DNA of 64,000 bases from Ariolimax columbianus (Eukaryota; Mollusca; Gastropoda; Stylommatophora; Arionidae). The translations under genes were made by a program, and so were the position numbers. The notes under the pieces were generated by a model. That model worked only from the letters and a program-made list of their open reading frames with translations, searched no databases and was not told the origin of the DNA. This document shows positions 33,925-46,528 of the stretch, piece after piece (positions within the stretch are counted from its first letter, which is position 1; the number at the start of each line of letters is the position of its first letter). The stretch covers positions 44,473,666 to 44,537,665 of the forward strand of contig JAVGWX010000002.1 in the NCBI GenBank assembly GCA_036924085.1, read 5' to 3'.

Positions 33925-34040
33925 ATCAAGATAGTGAAGTACTGTGATGGTGAGTGTTAACTCGATCATCAAGATGATGTAGTACTGTGATGGTGAGTAT
34001 TAACTCGATCATCAAGATGATGTAGTACGATGATGGTAAG
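33925..34040 (+). repeat. 49-50-bp tandem repeat, about 2.5 copies
   Basis: Repeated TTAACTCGATCATCAAGATG, ATGTAGTACTGTGATGGTGA units. Confidence 0.85.
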
Positions 34041-34122
34041 TGTAGCTCTATATCTGGACGCCTCTTAGTGACGCCAGAATAGGTTCCCCTTCCTGGTAGG
34101 TCCACTCGTGGTCATCTATAGT

Positions 34123-34437
34123 TTAGACTACCCCATGGTCCACTAGTATATCCCAGTTATTAGCAGTATCAAGGACTGTTGACATGCTAGCGTTAATTGG
34201 TTTGCTATGTACCGGGTTGTCTGCTCTGATGACGTAGGTGTGTGTGATTCTGTGGCTTATTTTGTCAATTGCTTTTATCCTCGCACTATCTACTGTGGCA
34301 GCCAGTTCATACACTACTATGTTGTGGCGACATGTGTATAGTCCTCGTCCAGCGACACCGTGTATGACGAAAAGGTGCGCTCCAGGGTTTGTCTCCCTTT
34401 CTGCAGGTGGGCATTGAGCATCCTCAGACTTGCCCAT
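34123..34437 (-). pseudogene. unidentified ORF, possibly C-terminal fragment of a retroelement protein
   Basis: A 104-residue open frame on the minus strand, extendable a little past its stop as TIDDHEWTYQEGE. It contains CPPAERETNPGAHLFVIHG, RGLYTCRHNIVVYELAATVD and HTYVIRADNPVHSKP. The order Cys-x-AE-E-T-x-AH...C.R..RHN.VV.ELA, followed by a 'D' region (VLDTANNWDILVD), loosely resembles the zinc-knuckle and endonuclease-like tail of R2/NeSL-type or related LINE proteins. I am not sure. No typical gene context is present. Confidence 0.35.
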
Positions 34438-34749
34438 TTCACAAGTTGTGTGGCTGATGGCATGAGGTCATATCAGACTTGACCATTTCACATGCATTGC
34501 ATGAGAACATACATTGATCTGATAATGAAGCTGAGTCGTAGAGGTGCCATATTTCAGCCCAGATCAATGAACTTCTGTCAAGTCCATCAAATGTAGCCTT
34601 TTGACCTTCCTGCACTTTGGATCTTTTCTAACAATTACCTTCTCATTCTTTATGTTTTATATTGAAGTTGTAATTAACAACTTGTGTATTCTTCCTGTGA
34701 TCTGCTGAAACACAAGTTACTTTCTCTTTTATTCTTGCATTATTGGATG
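34438..34749. other. no recognisable feature
   Basis: Non-coding sequence with a short direct duplication of CATATCAGACTTGACCATTTCAC-like text (34425-34490). Confidence 0.4.
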
Positions 34750-34875
34750 TAAAGTTCCTCGTTCTTCGTGGCAAAGGTACATGGTTTAACTCCTGCTACA
34801 GTAGACCCAGCTGTAAATTAGTACTTAGCTGACGACAGTGGCTGCTATGGGATTACCTTTCACTTTTGAGTTTTC
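34750..34875 (+). repeat. SINE-3-like fragment
   Basis: GTGGCAAAGGTACATGGTTT, AACTCCTGCTAC, GTAGACCCAGCTGTAAATTA and GCTATGGGATTACCTTT are shared with 50280-50530. Confidence 0.55.
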
Positions 34876-35324
34876 TTTCAATCGTAGAGGTTAATCCACA
34901 CTCTTGTCCTGTTTTAATGCAGACAATGCAAAGACATAGTTTGAGAGTCTTCTATCCTACATGTATTAGTCCACACTGTTAGTATAGCCTCTTCCCGCGC
35001 CGGTGGTTCTCTCCTCTGTCACATACTTATCCCTCCTGGAGTCACTCGGGATTACCGTTTCAGAATTTCATAGGTCAAAGCAGAAGGGACACCTGAGTTG
35101 ACGGATTAAGAGTGCGTGCAACCAGCGACTTACATGAACCATCAGCATCTATACACTTGACGATATGATGAAGGCTGAACTCCCTATAGGTCTGCCCGTG
35201 ATCCAAGTGTGTTGATTTGCTTAACGGACACAAAATTGAAGATCAAGATAGAATATAACTTTAGCATGACTCAAGTAGAGATCAAATATAAGGCAGTTGG
35301 CAGCGTGAGCACCTATACCATGTA
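34876..35324. other. no recognisable feature
   Basis: Non-coding. The sequence up to 35324 is the left flank of the SINE-1 insertion. Confidence 0.4.
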
Positions 35325-35336
35325 GAGTCTGGGTTT

Positions 35337-35592
35337 TTTTTGTTTTTTGTTTTTTGCGTTCGCCTTATTTCTCTAATCCCCAAGGCGGTGTGCGTTGCAC
35401 TGTGGTTTTTATTTTGCGCCTGTCGGCCCAGTGCATCTGACTTCAGCATGCATTTTATGTAAAGATCTGCTTACTCCTGCATTTTCTAAGGGTTTGCTTC
35501 CTCAGGGTAACGGCCGGTGCTGTGGTGGGGATCGAACCCAGCACCTTCGGCTTGTGAGCCGTACCACTTAACCACTAGGCCACGCCGTCCCC
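35337..35592 (-). mobile_element. tRNA-derived SINE family 1, full-length copy with 12-bp TSD
   Basis: Minus-strand, full-length 256-bp SINE. Perfect flanking duplications GAGTCTGGGTTT lie at 35325-35336 and 35593-35604. The head begins GGGGACGGCGTGGCCTAGTG (A box TGGCCTAGTGG). About 40 bases later comes GGGTTCGATCCCC (B box), both spaced as in tRNA promoters. The body runs GTAACCCTGAGGAAGC-type sequence, GCCGACAGGCGCAAAATAAA and AGAGAAATAAGGCGAACGC, then an A-rich tail. It is the reference copy for the family here. Confidence 0.95.
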
Positions 35593-35604
35593 GAGTCTGG
35601 GTTT

Positions 35605-36508
35605 AAGTAGCCCGGTCCAATGGGCGAAATTCAACATTCTTGGTATCAACACGCTCCTGATGACCCACTATAAAAGGGTACTTGTCTTAAAATTAGGAAA
35701 GGACAGATAATGATGAAATGAATTTACCATTTCACCTGACTTGACCACAATGACCGATCTTTCAATGAAAGAAGGTTTTTGTGTCAAGAACTTACCAAAT
35801 GGAGAACAGCAAAGAAAACACTAATTACTGCTCCTCAAGTAGTCCCTGGTGGTAAGTTTAGCTAGAGTGGAATATGCTCGAAGCCATCAGAAATTGTGAG
35901 TTGCTAAAACAGAGAGAGTGTGTCTGGCTGAGCAATAGAGTTAGGGAGCACTCATTTCTCAAAATAAAAAAGGATTGGATTCGATCACTGTTACCTAAAC
36001 ACTCCATCCGACACAGCTGGAAATGGGCACAGGGCTTACTGTTAGGAAGGGAAAGACAGCGAAGAAAGAAACTCGCCACCACACCTCATAAAAAAAATAA
36101 GACCCAGTGAACGTGGTTCGACACCAACATGACGTCAAAAATCTAGAAACCATCCCAACCCCCCTTCCACATATTTAATTACCGGAACGGAACGCCTAGC
36201 CAACGAAAACCAAGAAGTGTCACTTCAACCCCGACAGCCGTGTCTGCTACGAGACTACCTTAATCTGTAAAGCATATTGACACGACATGAACAACTTCTA
36301 GTACTCAATTTAAGCTAGTGTCGGTAGAAGGCTGAAGAGAGTAAAGCCGTCGGAAAATTGGGCTGTAGTTTCATTAATGCTACAGATAAGATGCAACTAC
36401 CACATTGCAGCACACGTAACCGGTACCCGCGGTTCAAGGGACACAACACGGAAATAATTGTACCATTCACAAGGCGAGTAATTTTTGTCTTTCTGATTCA
36501 TGTCATTC
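35605..36508. other. one unassigned open frame, otherwise nothing
   Basis: A 78-residue plus-strand frame (35874-36110) is Lys/Arg-rich (GRERQRRKKLAT) without a recognised domain or start context. Part of the DNA (GGGCTTACTGTTAGGAAGGG to ACCTCATAA) resembles the complement of 11500-11640, so it is more likely a dispersed repeat than a gene. Confidence 0.4.
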
Positions 36509-36520
36509 AAATACCTGTAC

Positions 36521-36690
36521 ATCACAGCACCTGCCGTTACCCCGGGGAAGCAAACCCTTAGAAAATGCAGGAGGAAGCAGACCCTTACATAAAATGCATG
36601 CTGAAGTCGGATGCATTGGGCCGACAGGCGCAAAATAAAAACCACAGTGCAACGCACACCCGCCTTGGGGATTAGAGAAATAAGGCGAAC

Positions 36691-36730
<40 letters not shown>
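36521..36730 (+). mobile_element. tRNA-derived SINE family 1, 5'-truncated copy with TSD
   Basis: Plus-strand copy lacking the tRNA-like head. It begins ATCACAGCACCTGCCGTTAC, keeps the family body, and ends in a poly-A run of about 38 (36693-36730). TACCTGTAC occurs on both sides (36512-36520 and 36731-36739), extended to 12 bases if the As are counted. A 5'-truncated SINE with a TSD indicates reverse transcription from the 3' end. Confidence 0.92.
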
Positions 36731-36733
<3 letters not shown>

Positions 36734-36739
36734 CTGTAC

Positions 36740-37235
36740 GTACTATCAATCTTGTTGCTGTAAATCAAATATTTCTTCTTCATCTTTTTCTTTATGTGCA
36801 ATCATGGCTGGTGTAGACGAGCAGGTAGGACCACAGTATGCCTCTCGCAATGTTGCTGCCCTTTCGTGGTCGTATTGCTGCGCTGCAACGATCACGGATC
36901 TTCACAACTTACTCTCCCTATCTGTTCATAAATTACGTTGTTAACTTTCTTCTGGTATAATTAACCGTGAAAATGAGTGGCTGTAGCCCTCAAAAGAACT
37001 ATTTGCAGCCTTCAAAAGGACTAAGCATAGCCGTAAAATGGACTAAATGTTGCCTTCAAGAGGATGGTCTGTATTGTTCAAAAGGATTGTCCCATCTTTC
37101 AAAAGGACACTGCAGTCCTGAAACGTATTGCATGCACCATCACAATTGACTATATCTAGATCTGAATAGGGCTGCCATCGGTCTTTTAAGAACAATTTGT
37201 AGCATTGTTAGAGTAATAGTTTCCCATCACAAGCA
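36740..37235. other. no recognisable feature
   Basis: Contains a weak short-period repeat at 36990-37110 (CTTCAAAAGGACTA-like motifs). Nothing coding is supported. Confidence 0.4.
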
Positions 37236-37239
37236 AAGA

Positions 37240-37990
37240 TGACGATAGCATCAAGCGTGTGCTGCGAAATGTGTTCTATCCTTTGCTGTAAAGACCAATC
37301 CTGGAACGGCATGCCCTGCCTAAATTCAGCGCACACATGAGGAGCCGGATGTGCAGTCGTGGTGCGTTTTGTTTTTCAGAGGAAGCACGCTTTCTCTTAG
37401 CCTCCGCGATGAATATCCTCTCTATGATCTGAGCACCTTCTGTTATATTAGCGCGCCATGAGGTACAGTTTTGTGCAAGCAATGTTGATACTTTTCAGAT
37501 ACATTTTCAGTGAGTCTCTGTGGCGTCGCTTCTGCCCCCATGGTGAACGTCTGCCTTCTGTAAGCTCACCGTATAGCAGCTGCATGGTGATGCGTTCATC
37601 TGACATTCGAACATATCATGGCCATCTTATTTGAACTATTTGTAGAAGTGTAAGGATGCTCAACATGTTAGTCTTGCTACAAATTTCAAGAGTTACGTCC
37701 TTTGTCCTGTCACCTGATCCTGAGTGACATATGCAGCCACCTGAAGTGAAAACAATTTAACTGTCTAGCATGTCTGCTATTTATTGTCCATGTTTCACAG
37801 GCACGCAGCAGAGTGGCTAACAATACATCACGATACACTTTTACATTGGTGGCGACACAAATGTCTTGTCAGTTCCATGCGTTTGCATTTGGTCTCCCAA
37901 ACACAGAGCTGGCCTTTGCAATCATGTTGTTGATCATACCGTTGATATTCCCTTCTCTATTAAAGTATTGCTATAAAGTCATGGAGAAAA
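37240..37990 (-). pseudogene. L2/CR1-like LINE C-terminal fossil
   Basis: On the minus strand the order is KASSVFGRPNANAWN, then VYRDVLLATLLRACETWTI, SRHARQLNCFHF, a WQDK box, PQRLTENVSEKYQHCLHK, CTSWRANITEGAQIIERIFI, AEAKRKRAS and finally CRSRIGLYS. This is the C-terminal series of L2/CR1-like LINE ORF2 (LLYGxETWT, RRxLxIRWQDK, LY.KL.SWR, and a terminal C-x-SRIGLxSHxxxH finger). Stops and shifts break it. A comparable fragment on the plus strand is at 44040. Confidence 0.65.
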
Positions 37991-38029
37991 AAACTGCATT
38001 CGTTCTTCATTAAATATATACCTTTGTAT

Positions 38030-38102
38030 ATCTTTTCATGGCCAATTATATCTATATATAGTGGCTATATGTTCTATGTCAATACAGATATAATGGTTAT
38101 AT
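38030..38102 (+). repeat. degenerate AT-rich minisatellite, left of LINE family G
   Basis: Units such as ATGTCAATACAGATATAATG followed by GTTATAT. The array continues at 38346-38370 after a SINE insertion, and similar units occur at 42660-42785 on the far side of LINE family G. Confidence 0.55.
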
Positions 38103-38345
38103 AGGGGGAAAGCGTGGGCTAGTGGTTAAGTGGGCTAGCGACACGGCTCACAACCCAAAGGTGCTGGGTTCGCTCAACAATCACTGCACTGGCTGTTACC
38201 CCGAGGAAGCAAACTCTTAGAAAATGCAGGAAGAAGCAGACCCTTTCACAAAATACACGCCGAAGTCGAATGCGAAGACATAGTGCAACGCACACCGCTT
38301 TGATGAGTAGAGAAATAAGGCGAATACAAATTTAACAAATAAATT
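38103..38345 (+). mobile_element. tRNA-derived SINE family 1, copy with 10-bp TSD
   Basis: Plus-strand copy with the head AGCGTGGGCTAGTGGTTAAG, B-box region GCTGGGTTCGCTC and a body that lacks about 26 bases around the GCCGACAGG segment. ATGGTTATAT flanks it (38093-38102 and 38346-38355). A duplicated GTGGGCTAGC in the head slightly expands the spacing between boxes. Confidence 0.88.
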
Positions 38346-38939
38346 ATGGTTATATTTTCTATATATTTTGGGCCCATTAGGGAAAGAAACAGTTCCCAAG
38401 TTAATCAATATGACCTGGAGAAATGGGTAACTGCTCAAAGATTGGAAGAATGCGCATATTAAAATCATTCTGAAATGCATTAACCTCCCAGATGAACCCA
38501 AAAGCTACCGCTACATCTCATTAATATCATGCATTGTCAAACTAGCAGAAAAAATGGTAAATATACGCCTATACTGGTTTCTTGAGAGGTCAGAAATCCT
38601 TTGCCATGAACACGCAGGCTTCAGAAAAGGTAGTTGCACAGAAAACAACTTTTAAAGTTAACACATAAAATTCACGATGGGTTCCAAAATAAGAAACATG
38701 CAGTAGCCATCCTCGCCGACTTACAACAGGTATATGATCTCCTGATGTGAGGATAAGCGGAAAGTTGTGTAACGGGATAAAGTAATTCCTTCTTGGCCGA
38801 ACAATTAAGACAAAGATAAATAATGCAGTCTCTTCTAAAGAAGTTTTAAAGGAAGGCTTACCCCCAGGGCTCTGCTTTGAGCGGCACCTTATCTCATCTA
38901 TATCAATGACCAGTGACTTAATAATAATAATGTTCGCAG

Positions 38940-39525
38940 AGCGTCAAAGGCCCGTTGCGTCTATTGACCCCTACCATGACCAACTGTTGAGGTTATGTCC
39001 ATGCGTAGCGTGTCGACCGAAATCCTTACAGACTTCCCCAGGTAGAGCCGTGTACTCCGTAGCCTTGGGATGAGGGCCACGAGGAGTGTGTTTGACCAAT
39101 GTTTGTGTCAAGCAGTCTGTGTCTCTCCGTGTCAAACTCCGTTTCCCCGTATCCCGCCGCCAAGGCTTCTGACTGTGTCCACCTGTTGGTCAGCATGATC
39201 CTTGCTGTGCTGAGAATATGAGGTTGGGAGAAGTATCGTGTAACCTCCGGTTGAGAGATGGGTTGCAGGATGAAGTCGGCTTCAGTCCGAGCAGAAATGT
39301 CCTTGAGTAGTGCTAATCTAGACTGAACTCTGGTGTGCAGTTAAGCGGAACGTTGAACTCCGTCATGGAATAGTTTCCCAGGCATGAAATGTATCGAAAT
39401 GCAGCATAGTCGATCTAAAGCACATCAGTTCCATATAATAAAGTCCTTGATACCACATGGTGAAGGGGTTGTAAAATATAAACTGAAGAGGAACCACCAA
39501 ACATAGGAAAACTCGACACAAACAC
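38940..39525. other. unassigned insert within LINE family G
   Basis: Begins with an (AAT)n run and TTCGCAGAGCGTCAAAGG. It is more GC-rich than its surroundings. No frame, inverted repeat or known element was recognised on either strand. Confidence 0.4.
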
Positions 39526-39528
39526 ATG

Positions 39529-39896
39529 AGAGAGTCGAGAACGCAGCCACTAAGGCGCGGCCATCTTACTTTTCAAGTGTATAAATTAATAAATGGAAAT
39601 GATAAATTGGACTATATCAAGTTTTTCAAAGTACAACCGGCCACAAGAACAAGAGGGCACAGCTACAAATTGTTTAAAGACAGGTCCAGATTAGATATAA
39701 TGACGTATTTTTTAGTCAGAGAGAGGTGAATTCTTGGAATGCATTGCCAGAGGATGGATGTAGTGAAGGAAGAGTCAGTTAATGCATTCAAAAATAGATT
39801 GGATGCTAGCAGTGTTTTCGTTATCCGTGGCGTGAAATAAACTGGCTGTATACAAACTCTGTAGAGCCTTCTAAACCAGTTAAGTTACGTTAAGAA
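39529..39896 (+). mobile_element. CR1-like LINE, short 3' fragment
   Basis: Encodes the last part of the ORF2 C-terminus (VYKLINGNDKLDYIKFFKVQ, TRGHSYKLFKDRSRLDI) as in the copy at 40455-42160, then degenerates (NAFKNRLDAS) and ends near TTAAGTTACGTTAAG. It shares about 75% of residues with the longer copy and is clearly older or separately decayed. Confidence 0.85.
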
Positions 39897-40454
39897 ATAT
39901 ACCACCACTTACATGTCTAAAAATGCCAGAATTAAAACAAAACGAACATGTAAAACAAAACGAACATGTAAAACAACAAGAAGTGCTAATCCAGTAAGTC
40001 TTGTGACTGCATCACAGAGAACGTATGGCGCCTACCTAGAAGAATGGTTACATGTCTATACTGATGGGTCTGCTTTTAAGGCCAGAATTAAAGCGGGATA
40101 TGGAGTCTACATGGAGCATACAGACAGAACATCTGATGAGATGTTTTATGCCTTTGGGGAGATATGTTCAAACTATGAGGCAGAATAACATCAGTTGAAG
40201 TAGCTCTCTACTCCTTGGAGATTGTATTTTATGCTTTCCCATCAATAGCTCAAAGCATCGTAATCTGAACAGATTTAGTATCTGCTCTTTAAGCTCTGAA
40301 AGATTGTGGTCATTGTAAGCCTGAACTTAGCCACATATCTCTAGATACCAACCAACGTATCACATCCCATGAAGTCAGAATGGTTATGCAATGAATTCAT
40401 GGTTACTCAAACACACCTTGCAATAATAATGTAGACATAATGGATAGGAAAAAA

Positions 40455-42160
40455 AATAAGTGAAAATAGGGAGGCAGCAAATCTACTCAATCACTACTTT
40501 GGCACAGTGTACACAAAAGAGGACTGCTCCAAGATCCCAGAGCCTGTAGATATTTTTCAAAGAGGCATGGATACAGCAGGATTAGGACCAATCTGTATTA
40601 CATAGGAAATGGTTTTTAATAAATTGGAGGGGTTGAAAGTGGATAAATGTCCAGGTCAAGATGGTATTCATCCAAAATTGCTGTTTGAAATTAGAGACCA
40701 ATTAGCAAAACCATTGGCTATATTATGTTCTCAATCACTTGCACAAGGGATTGTTCCACGGGATTGGAAAGATGCGGGAGTGATCCCCTTATTCAAAAAG
40801 GGCAAAAAGGCAGATCCAGCAAACTATAGACCTGTGAGCTTTTAACGAGCATAGTCTGTAAATTGTTAGAGTCAATAATCAAAGAAAACATTGTAATGAA
40901 AATTTAATCTAATTAGAAATAGTCAGCATGGTTAACCAGAGGGAGATCATGCTTAACAAATTTATTAGAATTCATGGAGGAGGTTACCAAAATGTTAGAT
41001 AAAGGGGAGCCAGTGGATGTTATTTATCTGGATTTTGCAAAGGCCTTTGATAGAGAACCTCATCAAAGATTATTTCGAAAATTAAAATCACATGGAATAG
41101 GTGGGGAAGTTGCCAAATGGATAGAAAATTGGTTAACGGGAAGAAGGCAAAGGGTGAGTATAAATAAGGAGTACTCTGAGTGGTGTGAAGTGAAAAGTGG
41201 AGTGCCACAATGCTCGGTTTTGGGACCAATTTTATTCTTGATATATATAAATGATTTGGACATAGGTATGGGATCCATTATTGCAAAATTTGCTGATGAC
41301 ACAAAACTATGCAGTAGTGTCTCATCTAAAGCAGAAGTGGATATATTGAGGTCGGATTTAGATAAAATTCGAGAATGGTCTGTAATCTGGCAAATGGAGT
41401 TTAATGTAGATAAATGTACAGTCATCCACATGGGTAGATCCAATATGGAACATAATTACAGAATGGGAGAGAACAATTTTAGAAAGATAGATAAAGAAAG
41501 GGGTTATAATAGATCATACATGTAAGGTGAGGGAGCAAGTTCAGGTAGCAGTAAAAAAAGGCAAATGCAATGTTAGGGATGATAAAAAGAAATATTAAAC
41601 ATAGGAGCAAGGAAGTGATAGTCAAGCTGTATAAAGCATTAGTTGGACCTAGATTGGAGTACTGTGTACAGGTGTGGAGTCCTTATCAGAGAGGGGATAT
41701 AGACATGCTGGAGAGAATACAAAAAAGAGCGACAAAGCTGATAGTGGGATTCCAGAATTACAGTTATGAAGAAAGATTAAAAAGAACTGGCCTTCAGTGT
41801 CTAGAAGAGAGAAGAATTCGTGGTGACTTAATACAGGTGTATAAGATGATCAGAGGAATGGATAAATTAGACTATAACAAGTTTTTTAAAGTACAACCAC
41901 CAACAAAGACAAGAGGGCACAGCTGCAAGTTGACTAAGGAGAGGTCCAGATTAGATATTAGGAAGTATTTCTTTAGCCAGAGAGTAGTGAATGCTTGGAA
42001 TGCATTGCCAAGTGAGGTGGTGGAGGCTGGGACGGTCAATACATTTAAGAACAGATTGGATGCGTACAGCTTCTAGAGGAAGGTGATGTAAATGGAACTG
42101 GTTGTATACAGACTTTGCAGAGTCTTCTAAACCAGTATAAAGACGTTAAGTTAAGTTAAG
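40455..42160 (+). mobile_element. CR1-like LINE copy, 5'-truncated, nested in LINE family G
   Basis: Starts in the region before the RT (ENREAANLLNHYFGTVYTKE). It continues with KCPGQDGIHPKLLFEIRDQL, WKDAGVIPLFKKGKKADPAN, YRPVSF (then a frameshift), YLDFAKAFDREPHQR, SGVPQCSVLGPILFLIYIND and an intact active site, KFADDTKLC. The C-terminus reads LVGPRLEYCVQVWSP, LERIQKRATKLI, RRIRGDLIQVYKMI and ends NTFKNRLDAYSF at 42076. The tail is repeated TTAAG (42143-42158). There is no RNase H. Gly in PQGSVLGP is Cys. Three or four frameshifts and stops are present. It sits between two halves of an RNase H-bearing LINE. Confidence 0.92.
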
Positions 42161-42659
42161 GAAGGGATCAAGTCAAGAACAACAATACACACCAACAACC
42201 CTACAGACAGTCAAACAACTACTGAAGACTACGAACAAAGAGGCATGGCTGAATAGATGGGTAATTGGGAATACTTGGAGATAAATCTTCAAACATATGG
42301 TCATCCCAAATCCCAACGACAACATCAACCTTCGGAAATGGAGAGATCAAGGCATCCTTTTCCTACTTCGCACTCAACACATGAAACGTAACTGTCACTT
42401 GAACATAATCCAACCAGAACATGCTCCAGAGTGTCGGATATGCATACATCCTCGTGAAACAGTTGAGCACAAACTTTTTGAATGGCCGGCGCTTGCCGGT
42501 GTTGGGAAAGATATTATTCCTCCGAGGCCAGGTAAATGGAACACTTTGTGCGGAACTCAACAACAACTCACAAACATTTGCAGATACCACTGTATGGCAT
42601 TGGCTCAAAGGACAGGAACCCATAGGCCGCCAGATCAATAACCAACAACCCACCCAACA

Positions 42660-42785
42660 AACCATATAATCAATGTCAACATAGATAATGTGGTCATATA
42701 TTGTATATCAACATAGATAATTTGGTAAATTCTCTATGGCAACAGATACTGTGGTTTTATGTCCTGTGTCAACTTAGATATCAAA
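42660..42785 (+). repeat. degenerate AT-rich minisatellite, right of LINE family G
   Basis: Three to four units of the type ATCAACATAGATAATTTGGT. These resemble 38030-38102, implying that family G inserted into this array. Confidence 0.55.
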
Positions 42786-44039
42786 GAGGAAGTACGTAAG
42801 TAGCATGTCATATGCAGAACGTCGCTTCTTACAACCGCCAACTTATTTGGCTGTTATGAGTTTCTTGTCATGTGTGCAGTACGGTAGGTTGCCATTACTT
42901 TCTGTACGCAGAGGAGCGATCGCACGGAGAGAAAAACACGTGTCTGACAAACCAGACTAAAAAAAACTATAGCCACGAAAAAACCATTTGCACAACGAGA
43001 GCTACTCTGTTGCCTTTTAGTTCTCGAAATAGGATTATTTGTAGGTCTGAGACCAACTGTTTATAACCACGGAAAAGATGGTTTTAGTATTAGTTATGAA
43101 ATGTGATGCCAGGCTGCTGTACCATAACATCTTCCCAAGTACACAGTGTGGACGTGAGGTGAGGGTCCTGATTATTATGGTACACCTGATCTAGACGCAA
43201 GCAGCTTGGCTCCCTGGAGCACACTAAAACAACACGCAATGCGAAATGTATGGGACAATAACAAATGACGACAAAAATAGATAGCACACCTTATGCTGGA
43301 AACCTTGGCAACATGGCCAGGAAGACTGTCGATTAGGCAGTAGATAACGGATACCCGGGGCGAGAAGCTGTGAACATTCATGATGGCCAAGGTCGGTCGG
43401 TATTGTATATGGTGATAATGATCTATGGGGTTGTTTTCGCAATTTGTAGTTATTTATTATACTCCCCTTCTCACGAACACTTCATCACAAAAACCTGTAC
43501 CTACCTCACCATCTAACATCTGTAAACATAACATACCGATTTCTCTCCCCAACTCAACTCCCCTTCACCCTCCTCCCCCATACAACCATGAAACGCCATG
43601 CCAACGAAAACAGGACCACCTTCACAATTTTATAAATCCTTCTCCATCCCTCCCTACCTCTCTCTCACCTATCCTACTGTATGCCGTTGAGGCCACGATG
43701 TCAGCTCTTTCATTGACACGAACCCCAGTATTATCACACAAGCTCCTGAATGTGTCAAGTTTATATGCCCGACATCCACTCCTGCTCGTGCCAGCTCTTC
43801 TGTTCCTTCCGAAGCGATGATTGAGAGGCAGGTACGGTGATTGTCTTTGTTAAAGAGGTCTCAGGTTGTCGCCTCAGAATGGATGTCACCGCCTTGATCG
43901 TCTATTTCATACTGGAAGTTGAAGTCATTAATGCACGGCTCCGCTCGGCTGTAACCTTCCATCTCACTGCAGCAAGGAAGTCCTATCGCCATTTCTGACA
44001 GCGTGGCACCAATTCATCGGTGCACAGCTTTTGGCCGAC
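42786..44039. other. no supported gene
   Basis: Overlapping open frames at 43090-43442 (minus) and 43425-43820 (plus) have no domains. The latter lies in C-rich, low-complexity sequence. Confidence 0.4.
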
Positions 44040-44565
44040 TGCACTCAACAGTATGAGAACGTCAAGGAATCAGTATTATGGCTAAGTTCTACCGTGCCTA
44101 CATTGTCTCCATCCTGCTCTACGAGTGTGAGAGCTGGACTGTCTACGCTGGTGACGCCAGGAAGCTAAATCATTTCCACATGAACTGTCTGAGACGCATA
44201 CTGCATATATGCTGACATGACTATATCACGGAAACTTGCTATCCAGAGCCAACATGCAAAGTATGCATACACTTTTGCGAAAATCCCAATTGAGATGGGC
44301 TGGCCACCTTGCCCGAATGTCAAGCGAAAAATCGCCCAACATGGAAGAGCTCGTTGAACTCAGGGTCTCCGTATCTAGACAGCCCAGGATAGACGTGCAA
44401 TCTAACAATCTCTGACAAATATCAGAGACAACTACGTTTGCGAGTCGTGTCATAGACCTTTCTAGGCTCGAATTGGCTTGATCAGTCATGAGCGTGCACA
44501 CAACCTCAAGGTGCCATTATGAACATGAGATGATGTTGGTTGTCCTCATCGACGACGATGGGCGA
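44040..44565 (+). pseudogene. L2/CR1-like LINE 3'-end fossil
   Basis: The plus strand shows MAKFYRAYIVSILLYECESW, then TVYAGDARKLNHFHMNCLRR and ILHI, followed in a shifted frame by LLRKSQLRWAGHLARMS. This is the LLYGCETWTxxxxxxxxLNxFHxxCLRxIL...LRWxGHxxRM block of L2/CR1-like LINEs. The 3' UTR-like segment ends with an (ATT)n tail at 44566. Confidence 0.7.
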
Positions 44566-46028
<1,463 letters not shown>

Positions 46029-46030
46029 AC

Positions 46031-46116
<86 letters not shown>
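46029..46116. repeat. (TA)n microsatellite upstream of fringe
   Basis: About 40 TA units, roughly 410 bases upstream of the Fringe start codon. Confidence 0.95.
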
Positions 46117-46118
<2 letters not shown>

Positions 46119-46528
46119 CGTTGTAGTTTTTGTATCTTAACATTTTCTGCGGAATGAGACATCTATGCCCCATGCACAGCCATCCTTAATCGCCTCTTAC
46201 AGCATAACTGGAAAGTTGCAGTGTTTGTATCCTTTCCTCCCCTTTCGTTATATCTAATACTTAAATATTAGAATGGCTGAAATTAACAGAACCACCTCAA
46301 CCTTCCAAGCATGTCGTCAAATGCGACTAAAGAGGGACTAGCTCAGACATGATATTGCAGCAGGGAACTTTTCAATAAACACGGAAATAACCTTAGACCT
46401 AATGCGCATGCGCGTGCTGCTAGATCATCAGACTTGACCTGTCTGAGACTGAGACGGAGGTACGAACTCATCAAGTGTTTTCTTTCGGTTGTAACTCGTC
46501 AAGTTATGTGTCATGTATTCCACTCCAG
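46117..46528 (+). promoter_or_regulatory. probable 5' UTR/promoter region of fringe
   Basis: Position-based call only. The frame of exon 1 stays open upstream to 46475 without an in-frame ATG. An out-of-frame ATG at 46506 precedes the chosen start. I see no clear TATA box or initiator. Confidence 0.35.

Larger units (their letters stand above)
38380..42655 (+). mobile_element. older I-like LINE fossil (family G) split by later insertions
   Basis: The plus strand carries an I-like RT remnant at 38400-38920 (WKNAHIKIILK, YISLISCIVKLAEKMVNIRL, HEHAGFRKGSCTEN, NKKHAVAILADLQQVYD, KEGLPPG). After inserts comes RNase H at 39980-40440 (LHVYTDGSAFKARIKAGYGV, SNYEAE and a GHSNxPGNN-like HGYSNTPCNNNVD). 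It resumes at 42165 and continues with TLQTVKQLLKTTNKEAWLNR, LRKWRDQGILFLLRTQHMKR and CRICIHPRETVEHKLF to about 42500, then a 3' tail. Inserted sequences are an unassigned block at 38940-39525, a CR1-like fragment at 39529-39896 and a longer CR1-like copy at 40455-42160. Confidence 0.7.

Noticed and set aside
43425..43820. 131-residue Pro/Ser-rich ORF
   Set aside because: Low-complexity C-rich DNA, no domain, overlapped by minus-strand frames.
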